Assembly (NCBI GenBank): GCA_009840355.1
Contig: VXNZ01000056.1
Location: 186,001 to 250,000 of the forward strand
DNA from: Chloroflexota bacterium
Lineage (GTDB): Bacteria > Chloroflexota > Dehalococcoidia > Lucifugimonadales > JADFKI01
Reading direction: 5' to 3'
Length of the DNA stretch: 64,000 nt
The translations under genes and the position numbers were made by a program. Below the pieces are notes generated by a model. It was not told the DNA's origin. It ran no database searches and saw nothing but the letters and a program-made list of their open reading frames with translations. Positions 27,717 through 36,560 of this stretch are shown piece after piece (positions within the stretch are counted from its first letter, which is position 1; each line of letters opens with the position of its first letter).

Positions 27717-29426
27717 ATGTTTTCACGGTTTCGGCGCACTGAGCGTGGTGGGCATGTTCCATCCGTAGTCATTTTGGGCGGCGGGTATGGCGGCGTGCAT
27801 GCGGCTATCGAGTTGCAGCGCGCGGCGAAGCGTGGCGAGATTGAGTTGACGCTAATCAGCAGGGACAACTTCTTCCTATTCCAGCCGATGCTCGCAGAGG
27901 TCATTTCCGGCGCGATAAGCCCGCTCAATGTGGTCAGCCCGGTGCGCCGCATCGTCCCGTACGCGAATGTGCATCAGGCGGAAATAGAGTTCGTAGATAC
28001 GGATGAGCGCACGGTCGCCATTCGATACCCCGGACACGCGCGGCTCACATATGTCAAGTACGACCACCTGATATTCGCCATAGGCAGCGCGACCGATCTA
28101 TCGCAGTTTCACGGCGTGGAAGAGCACGCGCTACCATTCAAGACGTTGGGCGATGCGATACGCTTACGCAATCACCTGATTAGCATGCTGGAAGCCGCCG
28201 ATGTGGAAGAAGACCCGTTTGAAAAGCATTGCATACTGACATTCGTCATCGCGGGCGGCGGGTACACCGGCGTTGAGGTTACATCGGAAATCAACGAATT
28301 CCTGCGCGTGGCGAGCAAAAGCTACCGCAACGTCGATCCCGATGAATTTCGCGTTATCCTGCTGCATCGCTCCGGGCGCATCCTGCCCGAACTAGGCGAA
28401 AGGCTGGCGAACCTGAGCCACAGGCTGCTGGAAAAACGCGGCATCTACATTCGCCTGCATACGAGTCTGGTCGGCGCGACGGGCGCATCCGCGCTGCTCG
28501 CGAACGACGTGTACATCCCCACCAAGACACTCGTCGCGACCATCGGCGCATCGCCCAACCCTATCCTGTCCGACCTGACATGCGAGCTGGAGCGCGGGCG
28601 GCTCGTCGTGGACGATACGCTTGCCGTGCAAGGCGGCGAGAACCTTTGGGCGGTGGGCGATTGCGCGCTAGTGCCGGATGCGCTGCGCGGCGGATTTTGC
28701 CCACCGACGGCGCAATTCGCGCTGCGGCAGGCGAAACAAGCCGCGCAAAATGTGCTTGCCAGCATTCGCGGTATGCCAACGAAGACATTCCGATACAAGA
28801 GCCGCGGCGTGTTCGTGCCGCTGGGCGGATTCGCGGCGGCGTGCCAATCGTTCGGAGTCGAGATGTCAGGCTTTATCGCGTGGTGGCTGTATCGCACGTT
28901 CTACCTGCTGCAACTGCCGCGCATCGAGCGCCGACTGCGCGTGGTAACGGACTGGACGATGGACCTGATATTCCCGCCGGACATTGTGAAGGTGGACATC
29001 GACCGACCGCACGGCACATCGCGGCAGCACTACGAGGCGGGTGAGTACATATACAGCAGGGGCGACATCGCGCAGGACTTCTATGTGATAATCTCCGGCG
29101 AGGTGGAAGTGCTGCACGAACAGGACGGTAATGAAACGCAGGTGGCAGAGCTGGGCGTGGGAGAATACTTCGGCGAGATGTCGCTGCTGAGAAACGCTCC
29201 ACGCTCGTCGTCCGTCAGAGCCAACACACGCGTGGAACTGCTGGTTATGACCGGCGAAGACTTCCTCGCGCTCGCTTCATCGTCGTTGCTGTTCGGCGAT
29301 ATGCTGCGCGAAGTCGTCCGAGAGCGCAGCGACAGCAACGTGGCGCGCATGCAGGACTTGTCAGCTGACGGTACGCAGGATGGATCGCAGGACAAGCCGC
29401 CTGAAATGTCGGACGAGGCAAAGTGA
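27717..29426 (+). CDS. Type II NADH dehydrogenase fused to a cyclic-nucleotide-binding domain
   Basis: Residues 1-420 form an FAD-dependent NADH:quinone oxidoreductase (NDH-2). The FAD motif is ILGGGYGGVHAA (19-30), the NAD motif is IAGGGYTGVEVTSE (178-191) and the closing WAVGDCALVP (311-320) is present. A hydrophobic, aromatic segment (FIAWWLYRTFYLLQL, 386-400) probably inserts into the membrane. Residues 437-535 are a CAP-ED/cNMP-binding domain with an intact phosphate-binding cassette, FGEMSLL (485-491) and APRSSSV (494-500). The common helix-turn-helix is absent. NADH oxidation may be allosterically tuned by cAMP or a similar nucleotide. The SDR gene downstream overlaps by 47 bp in the longest reading. 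Confidence 0.9.
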   Translation: MFSRFRRTERGGHVPSVVILGGGYGGVHAAIELQRAAKRGEIELTLISRDNFFLFQPMLAEVISGAISPLNVVSPVRRIVPYANVHQAEIEFVDTDERTVAIRYPGHARLTYVKYDHLIFAIGSATDLSQFHGVEEHALPFKTLGDAIRLRNHLISMLEAADVEEDPFEKHCILTFVIAGGGYTGVEVTSEINEFLRVASKSYRNVDPDEFRVILLHRSGRILPELGERLANLSHRLLEKRGIYIRLHTSLVGATGASALLANDVYIPTKTLVATIGASPNPILSDLTCELERGRLVVDDTLAVQGGENLWAVGDCALVPDALRGGFCPPTAQFALRQAKQAAQNVLASIRGMPTKTFRYKSRGVFVPLGGFAAACQSFGVEMSGFIAWWLYRTFYLLQLPRIERRLRVVTDWTMDLIFPPDIVKVDIDRPHGTSRQHYEAGEYIYSRGDIAQDFYVIISGEVEVLHEQDGNETQVAELGVGEYFGEMSLLRNAPRSSSVRANTRVELLVMTGEDFLALASSSLLFGDMLREVVRERSDSNVARMQDLSADGTQDGSQDKPPEMSDEAK

Positions 29427-30336
29427 ATTGCTGATATTACTTCGCAGACGCGGTAAGAACACGGCGGGCACCGGCGGTGCAGATACTCGCGGCGCATACG
29501 CTACCGGCGGCAATGTGCTTATCACCGGCGCGTCTTCGGGCATCGGTAGGGCAACTGCGGTGCATCTCGCAGCCTGCGGTTTCGATGTGATTGCCACCAG
29601 CCGCGACGCGTCTCGCCTCGATGAGATGTTGGCGGAAGCGGAGGGACTCAGTGGCTCGGTAGCCGGCGTGGAGTTGGACATCAATTCTGATGCGGAAGTC
29701 GCGCGAGTCATGCCGGCGCTCATTGAACGGCGCGGTGCGATGGAGGCACTGGTGAACAACGCGGGCTTTGGTCTGTGGGGACCGGTCGAAACGCTTTCGG
29801 ACGCCGAGTTGAAGGCGCAGTTCGAGACGAACTTCTTCGCCGCCGTGCGAATGACGCAGGCGGTGCTGCCCGCGATGATTCGACGGCGGCGCGGCACAAT
29901 TGTCAACATCAGCTCGGTGCTAGGACGGATCGGGACGCCGTTCAACGGCGCGTATGTTTCCAGCAAATTCGCGCTGGAAGGCATCAGCGAATCGCTGAAG
30001 ACGGAAGTGCAGCCCTTCGGCGTGCGCGTGGCGATGGTTGAGCCGGGCTTGTTCCGCACCAACTTCCCGGACAACTCCATCAGAGGCGCGGCGGCGGACA
30101 GCGATACGGTGTATTCGCCATACATTGGGCGCTATCATCTCAACCGCGATATGTTCCACCGCTTCGGCGGTGATCCGGCGCGCGTGGCGAGAGTCGTGCA
30201 CAAGGTCATCACATCGCCCGCGCCAAATTTCCGCAACCCGGTAGGCATAGACGCGCGATCGGCAACGCTCGCGGCACGGATGCTGCCGGAGCGCGTATAT
30301 TGGCGCTTGTTAAGCAAGGTGACCATGCGGCATTAG
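29380..30336 (+). CDS. Short-chain dehydrogenase/reductase
   Basis: This is a classical SDR. The cofactor motif is LITGASSGIGRAT (about residues 47-59), with NNAGFG (about 125) as structural motif and Ser of the NISSVLG segment. The catalytic pair is YVSSK (Tyr-x3-Lys). The substrate is unknown; a C-terminal extension of about 60 residues (DMFHRFGGDPARVARVVHKV) resembles retinol-dehydrogenase-like members. The true start is unclear. ATG 29380 overlaps the previous gene by 47 bp, and a TTG at 29428 just after its stop would also fit. It is likely cotranscribed with the NADH dehydrogenase. Confidence 0.88.
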   Translation: MDRRTSRLKCRTRQSELLILLRRRGKNTAGTGGADTRGAYATGGNVLITGASSGIGRATAVHLAACGFDVIATSRDASRLDEMLAEAEGLSGSVAGVELDINSDAEVARVMPALIERRGAMEALVNNAGFGLWGPVETLSDAELKAQFETNFFAAVRMTQAVLPAMIRRRRGTIVNISSVLGRIGTPFNGAYVSSKFALEGISESLKTEVQPFGVRVAMVEPGLFRTNFPDNSIRGAAADSDTVYSPYIGRYHLNRDMFHRFGGDPARVARVVHKVITSPAPNFRNPVGIDARSATLAARMLPERVYWRLLSKVTMRH

Positions 30337-30400
30337 GCGGTTGGCGCCGTGTAGGGTCGCCGGTCGGTCGCCCCTACGAAGAACGCATACGGGAGTACGA

Positions 30401-31597
30401 TTATCCAATCACGCCGTCTTCCCTCATTTGCTCAACATCTTCCGCTGTGCAGCCGAGAATGGTCGTCAGCACTTCGTCGTTGTGTTCGCCGTAGCGCGGA
30501 GCGCGCGTTACGGTGGCGTCTTGGTCGGATAGTTTGATTGGGCAGCCGAGCATCGTGTAGTCGCCGCGCACTTCGTCTTCGACGGTTACGACCATCTCGC
30601 GCGCTTTGAGCTGCTCGTTTTCCAGCAAGTCGTAAGAGTTCATCGTCGCGCCTGCCAGAACACCTGCGCCTGCGAGAATTTGCATCGCGTCGTGCTTTGT
30701 GTGTTGGCGCGTCCAAGAGGAGATAATCTCTTCGATCTCGTCCGCGTGCTGCGCTACCGACTCTAAGTCTGCGAACCTATCGTCGCCAATCAGGTCTTCC
30801 CTGCCCATTGCCACGAACAGCAGCTGCCACATTTCGCCGCGCGGGAAAATCATGATGTAGTCGTCCGCACCGCCGGGAGCGCAGGGAAAGACGAGTGGCA
30901 TTCCCCTGCCCGCGCGGTGGCCGCGCCGCGCCTCAGGCTGCTGCAACCCCAGAACGGGTGTCATCTGCATTCGCATCAGGTTCACCACGGCGTCTTGCAT
31001 GGCGACCTCCACGCGCTGTCCTTTGCCGGTGATGTCGCGCTTTCGCAGCGCGGCGAGAATACCTATCGCGGCGTGCAGACCGCTGCCTGAATCGCCCACG
31101 CCCGGCGACAGATAGACCGGCGGCCTGTCCGGATAGCCCGTCGTCGCCATCGCGCCGCCGACCGCCTGCGCGACCATCTCCCAGCCCTTGTATTGAGCGT
31201 ATGGCCCGTATGTACCGAAGCCTTTGATGGCAGTATAGACTATGCCCGGGTTGATTTCCTGCATCGTGTCCCAGTCGAAGCCGAGTCTGTCCAGCATGCC
31301 GAGCGAGAAGTTTTCCACGAGCACATCCGCCCACTTCAGCAGCCCGGTGAAGAGTTCTTTGCCCTTTTCCGTCTTTAGATTGATGCTGACGGCACGCTTG
31401 TTGTTGTTGAATATCAGGAAGTAGAAGCTATCCGAATCGTCGTCGTGCCGCAGGTCTCTGCGTGTAGAATCGCCGCCCCAGACATCTTCGAGCTTGATGA
31501 CATCCGCGCCGAGAAAACCGAGCAACTGCGTGCAAGACGGACCCGCCTGCACATGCGTCAAGTCCAGCACCTTCACGCCCTCCAAAGCCTTGTCCAT
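30401..31597 (-). CDS. CaiB/BaiF-type family III CoA transferase
   Basis: The enzyme moves CoA between carboxylic acids. The N-terminal LEGVKVLDLTHVQAGPSCTQ core, the KLEDVWGGDSTR segment (the D is the expected catalytic Asp region) and NNNKRAVSINLKTEKG are all typical. At 398 aa it has the normal length. The acceptor and donor acids cannot be told from sequence. GGGAG lies six nt before the ATG. It is a single minus-strand gene convergent with the SDR. Confidence 0.9.
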   Translation of the reverse strand: MDKALEGVKVLDLTHVQAGPSCTQLLGFLGADVIKLEDVWGGDSTRRDLRHDDDSDSFYFLIFNNNKRAVSINLKTEKGKELFTGLLKWADVLVENFSLGMLDRLGFDWDTMQEINPGIVYTAIKGFGTYGPYAQYKGWEMVAQAVGGAMATTGYPDRPPVYLSPGVGDSGSGLHAAIGILAALRKRDITGKGQRVEVAMQDAVVNLMRMQMTPVLGLQQPEARRGHRAGRGMPLVFPCAPGGADDYIMIFPRGEMWQLLFVAMGREDLIGDDRFADLESVAQHADEIEEIISSWTRQHTKHDAMQILAGAGVLAGATMNSYDLLENEQLKAREMVVTVEDEVRGDYTMLGCPIKLSDQDATVTRAPRYGEHNDEVLTTILGCTAEDVEQMREDGVIG

Positions 31598-31725
31598 TAG
31601 GTACTCCCTTCGTTAGAGATTGATTATCAGAGTAGTGGCTGAGCATTGCCAAAGAGAACGGCATGGTTTCGTCTGCATTCGGCAAATTGCCCTATGCTAA
31701 CCTTCTTCTTATGAAGCAAGGGGCG

Positions 31726-32247
31726 TCAGTGCGCCGACAATGCCTCGCCGTTCCATCTGCCGGCGTATGCGCTTCGCAGCCATAGAAGCCATATAGTAAA
31801 CGCGGCAACTACCATTGACAGTTGTGATACAGCCAAGTGCAAGAAATCGAAGTGTTCCGGAAAAGTGATGCCTATCAGCATTAGGCTGATTATGCGCGCG
31901 AAATTCAGTGCGATTATCGCGGGTATTCCCAGCGCGAGCGCCCACATCCGCGCTTTGAGCGGCACCGGGAAGATTAACACGCCCGCGCAGAACACGAGAA
32001 TGATGTCGATGGCGGTGCATTGCGCGGCGACGAACGCGCTGAAACCGCCGGCTTCAATAATTGCGCCATCAGACGACGCGGAAACGCCCAGCGCGCCCGC
32101 CGCCTGCGCCGACAGCCAAGCAAGCGCGGTTGCTAAAGCGCCAACGCCCGGCGGTTCGAGAGTTCCTATCGCTATCGCGGACGCCACGACGACGCTGGCG
32201 CCCACCACGCCTATCCGCAGCGCCGGTTTCATGAAATGCACAACCAC
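31726..32247 (-). CDS. Exosortase/archaeosortase family protein
   Basis: The 173-aa protein consists almost entirely of transmembrane helices. The three invariant exosortase residues are present: Cys77 in AAQCTAIDIIL, Arg118 in LNFARIISLM and His137 in HFDFLHLAVSQL. The CTAI context and the short single-domain form resemble the XrtH-type subgroup. Exosortases are membrane transpeptidases that cleave C-terminal sorting signals of exported proteins. The start is GTG at 32247, overlapping by one base the TAG stop of the methyltransferase (TAGTG), though Met6 is possible. No PEP-CTERM cluster or EPS operon surrounds it. Confidence 0.8.
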   Translation of the reverse strand: MVVHFMKPALRIGVVGASVVVASAIAIGTLEPPGVGALATALAWLSAQAAGALGVSASSDGAIIEAGGFSAFVAAQCTAIDIILVFCAGVLIFPVPLKARMWALALGIPAIIALNFARIISLMLIGITFPEHFDFLHLAVSQLSMVVAAFTIWLLWLRSAYAGRWNGEALSAH

Positions 32248-33041
32248 TATCGAGCCTGCTTTAATGCGCGTGTTGCGATGTATATTGACGTGTACTCGGA
32301 GAGAAATACCTCACCGTCATTGCGCTCGTCAGATAGCCGTCTGTCTTCGTAGAATCCGGTAATGACGAAGCCTGCATCAATCTGCCCACCGATCTGGTCC
32401 GTCAGCGTATGTCCGAATACCAGCGGTACGCCTTCATCCAGCCAGTGTTGAAGACCGTCTTCCGACAGGCTATTCGTGTCCGAGTATGGCAGCGTATGTT
32501 TGACCACAAACTCGCCCTTTTCCAAGAGTTCAAGGTCAAATATGAACTCCAGCGGATTGACGAACCCTGCCATCAGCACGCCGCCCGGTCGCAGCACGCG
32601 ATAGGCTTCTCTCCACACAGGGAGCACGCTTGGCGCGAAGATGTTGGATATGGCGTGAAACACAAGGTCGAAGCTGGCGTCCGCAAACACGGACAGGTCA
32701 GCCATGTCGCCTTGCACCGTTCGCAGTGCCAAGTCTTCCCGCTCCGCAACGAGCCTATCCTGGGCAAGCATCCGCTCCGAATTGTCGTAGGATGTTACAT
32801 TGTATCCGGCAGCGGCAAGGAGCGGCGCTTGCTGCCCGCCGGCCGAAGCTAGGCACAGAATATCGTTTCCCGGAATCTCCGCGAACCAGCCGGGCGGCAC
32901 CGGAGTCTTGTCAGTCAGCCAGACGACAGGCTCGCCTTGTTTCGCGGCGGCGATTGCGTCCTCATCCACCGGAATAGTCCACACATTGCCGCGGTCAACA
33001 TTCCTGTCCCACGCGGCTCTGTTGTACTCTAAAATATCCAT
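32247..33041 (-). CDS. Class I SAM-dependent methyltransferase
   Basis: The SAM-binding region reads ILCLASAGGQQAPLLAAAGY (motif I, about residues 61-80) with the acidic residue in VTSYDNSERML. Motif II includes VQGDMADLSVF, and post-motif YRVLRPGGVLMAG is present (about 146-158). It resembles the UbiE/COQ5-type small-molecule methyltransferases, with an unusual N-terminal cap (WTIPVDEDAIAAA). The substrate is unknown. It is the upstream member of a two-gene unit with the exosortase-like gene, coupled through TAGTG. AAAGGAAACG precedes the ATG. Confidence 0.88.
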   Translation of the reverse strand: MDILEYNRAAWDRNVDRGNVWTIPVDEDAIAAAKQGEPVVWLTDKTPVPPGWFAEIPGNDILCLASAGGQQAPLLAAAGYNVTSYDNSERMLAQDRLVAEREDLALRTVQGDMADLSVFADASFDLVFHAISNIFAPSVLPVWREAYRVLRPGGVLMAGFVNPLEFIFDLELLEKGEFVVKHTLPYSDTNSLSEDGLQHWLDEGVPLVFGHTLTDQIGGQIDAGFVITGFYEDRRLSDERNDGEVFLSEYTSIYIATRALKQAR

Positions 33042-33087
33042 CGTTTCCTTTCAGTGTGTCAGGCAATCAATCTATCAGATAGTCGTC

Positions 33088-33130
33088 AACTACTGACGAC
33101 CGATAACTGAATACTGATTCGCGACAACTA
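33088..33130. repeat. AACTGAATACTG-type short repeat
   Basis: Repeated CTGA-containing units (TACTGACGACCGATAACTGA, then ATACTGATTC) lie between the methyltransferase and phosphofructokinase genes. They belong to the same loose family as 10838-10865. Confidence 0.45.
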
Positions 33131-33233
33131 ATCGTTGCAAACGGACGGCTTTCATTATAACCTTTCGCCATCGTGGCTGCGCCAATGACACGGGACTTTA
33201 ACGCGAAGAGCGTGAACAGGTTGAGGAGGTACG

Positions 33234-34511
33234 ATGAACGCTGAAAATGTGAGGCTTGGCATCCTCGTCGGCGGCGGTCCGGCGCCCGGCATCAACAGCG
33301 CCATCAGCGCCTGTACGCAGGCGGCGCTCGCCAATGGCGCAGAAGTGTTTGGCATTATGGACGGCTTCAGCCATCTGATGGCGGGCAGCACCGAACATGT
33401 CAAACCTCTGACGGCGGCGGATGTGCGGTTCATCCACTCGGAAGGCGGCGCTATCCTGCGCACATCGCGCGCCAATCCCACGCGCAATCCTGAACACCTG
33501 CAGAATTGCGTGGACTCGCTGCGGCGGATCGGCATCACGCGGCTGGCATCCATCGGCGGCGAAGATACGGCATTGTCCGCGGCGGAGGTGGCGAAGGCGT
33601 CCGGCGGCGCGGTTCGCGTGGCGCACATCCCCAAGACCATCGACAACGACCTGCCGCTGCCCGGGGATATACCCACATTCGGCTTCGAGACGGCGCGGCA
33701 TCTCGGCACGGAGCTTGTGCAGAACCTGATGCGCGACAGCCGCACAACGAACCGCTGGTATGTGGTCATAGTGATGGGGCGCAAGGCAGGACACCTCGCG
33801 CTCGGCATCGGCAGCTCGGCAGGCACGGCGCTCAGCATCATCCCGGAAGAGTTCCCCGACCCGGTAATTAAGGTTGACGATGTGGTGAAGATGACCGAAG
33901 GCGCGATGCTCAAGCGCAAGGCGGTCGAAGGGCGCGAAGACGGCATTGCGGTCATATCCGAAGGCGTCGCAGAACGGTTCGATCCGGAAGAGTTGGCGGC
34001 TCTCGCCGGCATAGAGGTCAATCGCGATCCGCACGGGCACATACGGCTGGGCGAACTGCCGCTGTCCGCAATGCTGCGCCGTGCGATACAGCAGCGCTTC
34101 GCGGACGCGGGCAAGAACCTCGGAATGGTAGATGTTACAATCGGCTACGAACTGCGCTGCGCATCGCCATTGTCGTTCGACATCGACTACACGCGCAGTC
34201 TGGGCTACGGCGCGGCGCGGCTGCTGCTGTCCGCGCCCGAAGACGACAGATTCGCCAACGGCGGCTTAATCTACCTAGACGGCGAAAAGTTGAGCACGCT
34301 GACATTCGACGAACTGCGCGACCCCGACACCGGCAGGACGCGAGTCCGCATGGTCGATACCGACTCCGAGCGCTACAAAGTCGCACAACAATATATGGTG
34401 CGAATCCAACCCGAAGACTTACAAGACGACGCGCTAGTATCCGAGATGGCAGCCTACGGCAACCGCAGCCCCGAAGAGGTCCGCGAGCGATTCGGCGACA
34501 GCGACAGTTAG
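33234..34511 (+). CDS. 6-phosphofructokinase, probably PPi-dependent
   Basis: The enzyme phosphorylates fructose-6-phosphate. The nucleotide/PPi loop is GGGPAPGINSAI (13-24). Two diagnostic positions point to pyrophosphate: GGED (108-111) in place of the ATP-type GGDG, and Lys in PKTIDND (133-139) where ATP enzymes have Gly. The catalytic Asp residues of TIDND are kept. The protein is 425 aa, longer than the short ATP-PFKA type, as expected for the PPi group. The ATG follows GAGGAGG. The gene is monocistronic. Confidence 0.88.
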   Translation: MNAENVRLGILVGGGPAPGINSAISACTQAALANGAEVFGIMDGFSHLMAGSTEHVKPLTAADVRFIHSEGGAILRTSRANPTRNPEHLQNCVDSLRRIGITRLASIGGEDTALSAAEVAKASGGAVRVAHIPKTIDNDLPLPGDIPTFGFETARHLGTELVQNLMRDSRTTNRWYVVIVMGRKAGHLALGIGSSAGTALSIIPEEFPDPVIKVDDVVKMTEGAMLKRKAVEGREDGIAVISEGVAERFDPEELAALAGIEVNRDPHGHIRLGELPLSAMLRRAIQQRFADAGKNLGMVDVTIGYELRCASPLSFDIDYTRSLGYGAARLLLSAPEDDRFANGGLIYLDGEKLSTLTFDELRDPDTGRTRVRMVDTDSERYKVAQQYMVRIQPEDLQDDALVSEMAAYGNRSPEEVRERFGDSDS

Positions 34512-34569
34512 CGATATCCTCTGTTAAGATTAGAACCCGCGCAAGGCTACAACAGATTGTCGGAGGCTG

Positions 34570-35325
34570 ATGGTGGCAACGACAAGGACTACAACCAAGA
34601 CATTCAAGAAGATAACCAACGCTTGGGTTAACAGGACGCTGCCCGACATCTTCTACGAAGAGCCGGAACCGGTGGAGGACGGTGTGCTGCAAGAATCACC
34701 CCTAATGAGAATCATCAATCTGCTCAGGGAACTCTTTGAAGACCGTCCGGATGTATTCATGTCAGGCATGGTATTCGTCTCCTACGACGAAACCAACGGC
34801 AATGCCCGCGTCGCGCCGGACTTTTTCATCGCATTCGATGTCCCTAACGAATCCATCCGTCGTAACCTGCCCAACTTTTGGATATGGGAGATTGGCAAGG
34901 CACCCGACTTTGCGCTGGAAGTGGCGTCGCAAAGCACCGCCTTGAACGACTTGGGACACAAGCGCGACCTGTACGCGGAGTTGGGGATAGCCGAGTACTG
35001 GCGCTTCGACCCGACGGGCGGCGACTACTACGGACAGCCGCTTGCGGGCGAGCGGTTGGTCGAAGGCGAGTATCGGCAGTATGAACTTCAAGAGGAAGCG
35101 GACGGTTCGGTTATTGGATACAGTCCACTACTGGAAGTGGACTTCTACTGGGACGGGAACGAATTCGATGTGCTTGACCCAGTAACGGGCAGGACGATTG
35201 ATAAGCGTATCGCAGCCGAAGAGCGCGCCGACGCAGCTGAAGAGCGCGCCGATGCAGCCGAGGCGCGCAACCGTGAACTTCTTACGGAAATCGAACGGCT
35301 GCGCCATCAAATATCCGAAAAATAG
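34570..35325 (+). CDS. Uma2 family protein (PD-(D/E)xK nuclease-like) with C-terminal coiled coil
   Basis: Uma2-type proteins have a restriction-endonuclease-like fold. Here VAPDFFIAFD supplies the Asp, and the APDFALEVASQST strand supplies Glu-x-Ala-Ser. YAELGIAEYWRFDP is also family-typical. Their activity has never been firmly established. The C-terminus carries a repeated heptad-like AAEERADAAEERADAAEA coiled coil. The start ATG follows CGGAGGCTG. It is followed closely by the hydroxyacid dehydrogenase gene, and a second paralogue lies at 43885. Confidence 0.85.
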   Translation: MVATTRTTTKTFKKITNAWVNRTLPDIFYEEPEPVEDGVLQESPLMRIINLLRELFEDRPDVFMSGMVFVSYDETNGNARVAPDFFIAFDVPNESIRRNLPNFWIWEIGKAPDFALEVASQSTALNDLGHKRDLYAELGIAEYWRFDPTGGDYYGQPLAGERLVEGEYRQYELQEEADGSVIGYSPLLEVDFYWDGNEFDVLDPVTGRTIDKRIAAEERADAAEERADAAEARNRELLTEIERLRHQISEK

Positions 35326-35371
35326 GCAATCACGATCACAACATCACAACCACCATGAAGGAGGAACTGAA

Positions 35372-36388
35372 TTGGCAGAACACAAAGTGGCATATGTAGG
35401 CAGAGGGGCGCCTGACACCACCCTCATTGAGGAAGGCTTGCAAGGGTTGGACTACGAGATTGAAATCAGCGTGGTCGAGACTCAGGGCGAGATTATCGAG
35501 GCGTGCAAGGGCGCGGATGTCATTCTGAACGGCGGCGTGGAGATGCCGCGCGAGGTTATCGAGGAGATAGACACGGCGCAGGCTATCATCGTCGGCAGCC
35601 ACGGCTTCAACCAAATCGACCACAACGCCGCGACCGACCAGGGCCTGATGGTTATCAACTGCGCGGGCTTCTGCACCGAAGAGGTGTCGAACCACGCGAT
35701 CGTGATGCTGATGGCTTGCGCCAAGAAGCTGACCATCCTGCACAACCTAGTGCGCGAGGGCAAGTGGGGCGCGGAGACTCGCGACGCAATTATGCCTATG
35801 GCGCCCATCGACGGGCAGACTCTCGGGCTTGTCGCGTTCGGCAACATCGCCCGAGCGGTCGCGCGCAAGGCGCAGGCGCTCGGCATGGATGTCATCACTT
35901 ACGATCCGTACTGCCCGCCGTGGGTAACCAAGGAATACCGCGTCCGTCCCGTCGCCACTCTCGAAGAGCTCGCGGCAGACTCGGACTTCGTTTCCATGCA
36001 CACGCCTCTCAACGACGAGACTCGCAAGCTGGTCGGCGCGGACTTCTTCAAGCTGATGAAGCCCACTGCGTACTTCATCAACACCTGCCGCGGACCGACG
36101 GTTGACGAAGCAGCGATGATAGACGCGCTGAACAACGGCGAAATCGCAGGCGCAGGCTTGGACGTGTTCGAGGAAGAGCCGACGCCGGCGGACAATCCGC
36201 TGCTGAAGATGGACAATGTCATCGTAACGCCGCACTCGGCGGGCAGCTCCAACAACTCGCGCGTAAGGTCGCCCATGCGCGTCGGGCAGGAGACCGCGCG
36301 CGTACTGACCGGCAACTTCCCGATGTCGCTAGTCAACCCCGAAGTACGCTCCAATCTCCCCATCAGGGAGCCGGCGGTGAACGTGTAG
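35372..36388 (+). CDS. D-isomer-specific 2-hydroxyacid dehydrogenase (CtBP-like)
   Basis: The enzyme reduces 2-oxoacids with NAD(P)H. The nucleotide-binding region is GLVAFGNIARAVARKAQALG, with an Asp 18 residues later (TYDPYC). The catalytic Arg (INTCRGPTVDE), Glu (LDVFEEEPTP) and His (VTPHSAGSS) are present. The substrate is unknown. An ATG-initiated frame starts at 35198 inside the Uma2 gene; the TTG at 35372 is preferred because AAGGAGG lies 7 nt before it and the protein then begins like its homologues. A clear terminator follows. Confidence 0.88.
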   Translation: MAEHKVAYVGRGAPDTTLIEEGLQGLDYEIEISVVETQGEIIEACKGADVILNGGVEMPREVIEEIDTAQAIIVGSHGFNQIDHNAATDQGLMVINCAGFCTEEVSNHAIVMLMACAKKLTILHNLVREGKWGAETRDAIMPMAPIDGQTLGLVAFGNIARAVARKAQALGMDVITYDPYCPPWVTKEYRVRPVATLEELAADSDFVSMHTPLNDETRKLVGADFFKLMKPTAYFINTCRGPTVDEAAMIDALNNGEIAGAGLDVFEEEPTPADNPLLKMDNVIVTPHSAGSSNNSRVRSPMRVGQETARVLTGNFPMSLVNPEVRSNLPIREPAVNV

Positions 36389-36423
36389 AGCATAACCGCG
36401 ACTGACGCGAAACAGAGCGATAA

Positions 36424-36480
36424 GAGAACGCTATCTCTGTCCGATACATCGATACCGGGCTAGGGATGGCGTTCTCATTT
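36424..36480 (+). terminator. Terminator after the hydroxyacid dehydrogenase gene
   Basis: GAGAACGCTATC (36424-36435) pairs with GATGGCGTTCTC (36465-36476) through 12 positions with one G-T pair. It is followed by ATTTATCTTATT and begins 36 bp after the stop codon. Confidence 0.65.
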
Positions 36481-36520
36481 ATCTTATTGCCACAGATTAT
36501 CGGGGAAGTGCATGTGCAAT

Positions 36521-36556
36521 CCTCGCCCCCCTCCAAGCCTTATCAAGGGGAAGGTA
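36521..36556. repeat. G/C-tract palindromic repeat copy
   Basis: CCTCGCCCCCCTCCAAGCC followed by TTATCAAGGGGAAGG is another member of the dispersed family listed at 27327. It lies just downstream of the stop of the alcohol dehydrogenase gene on the opposite strand. Confidence 0.5.
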
Positions 36557-36560
36557 CTGC

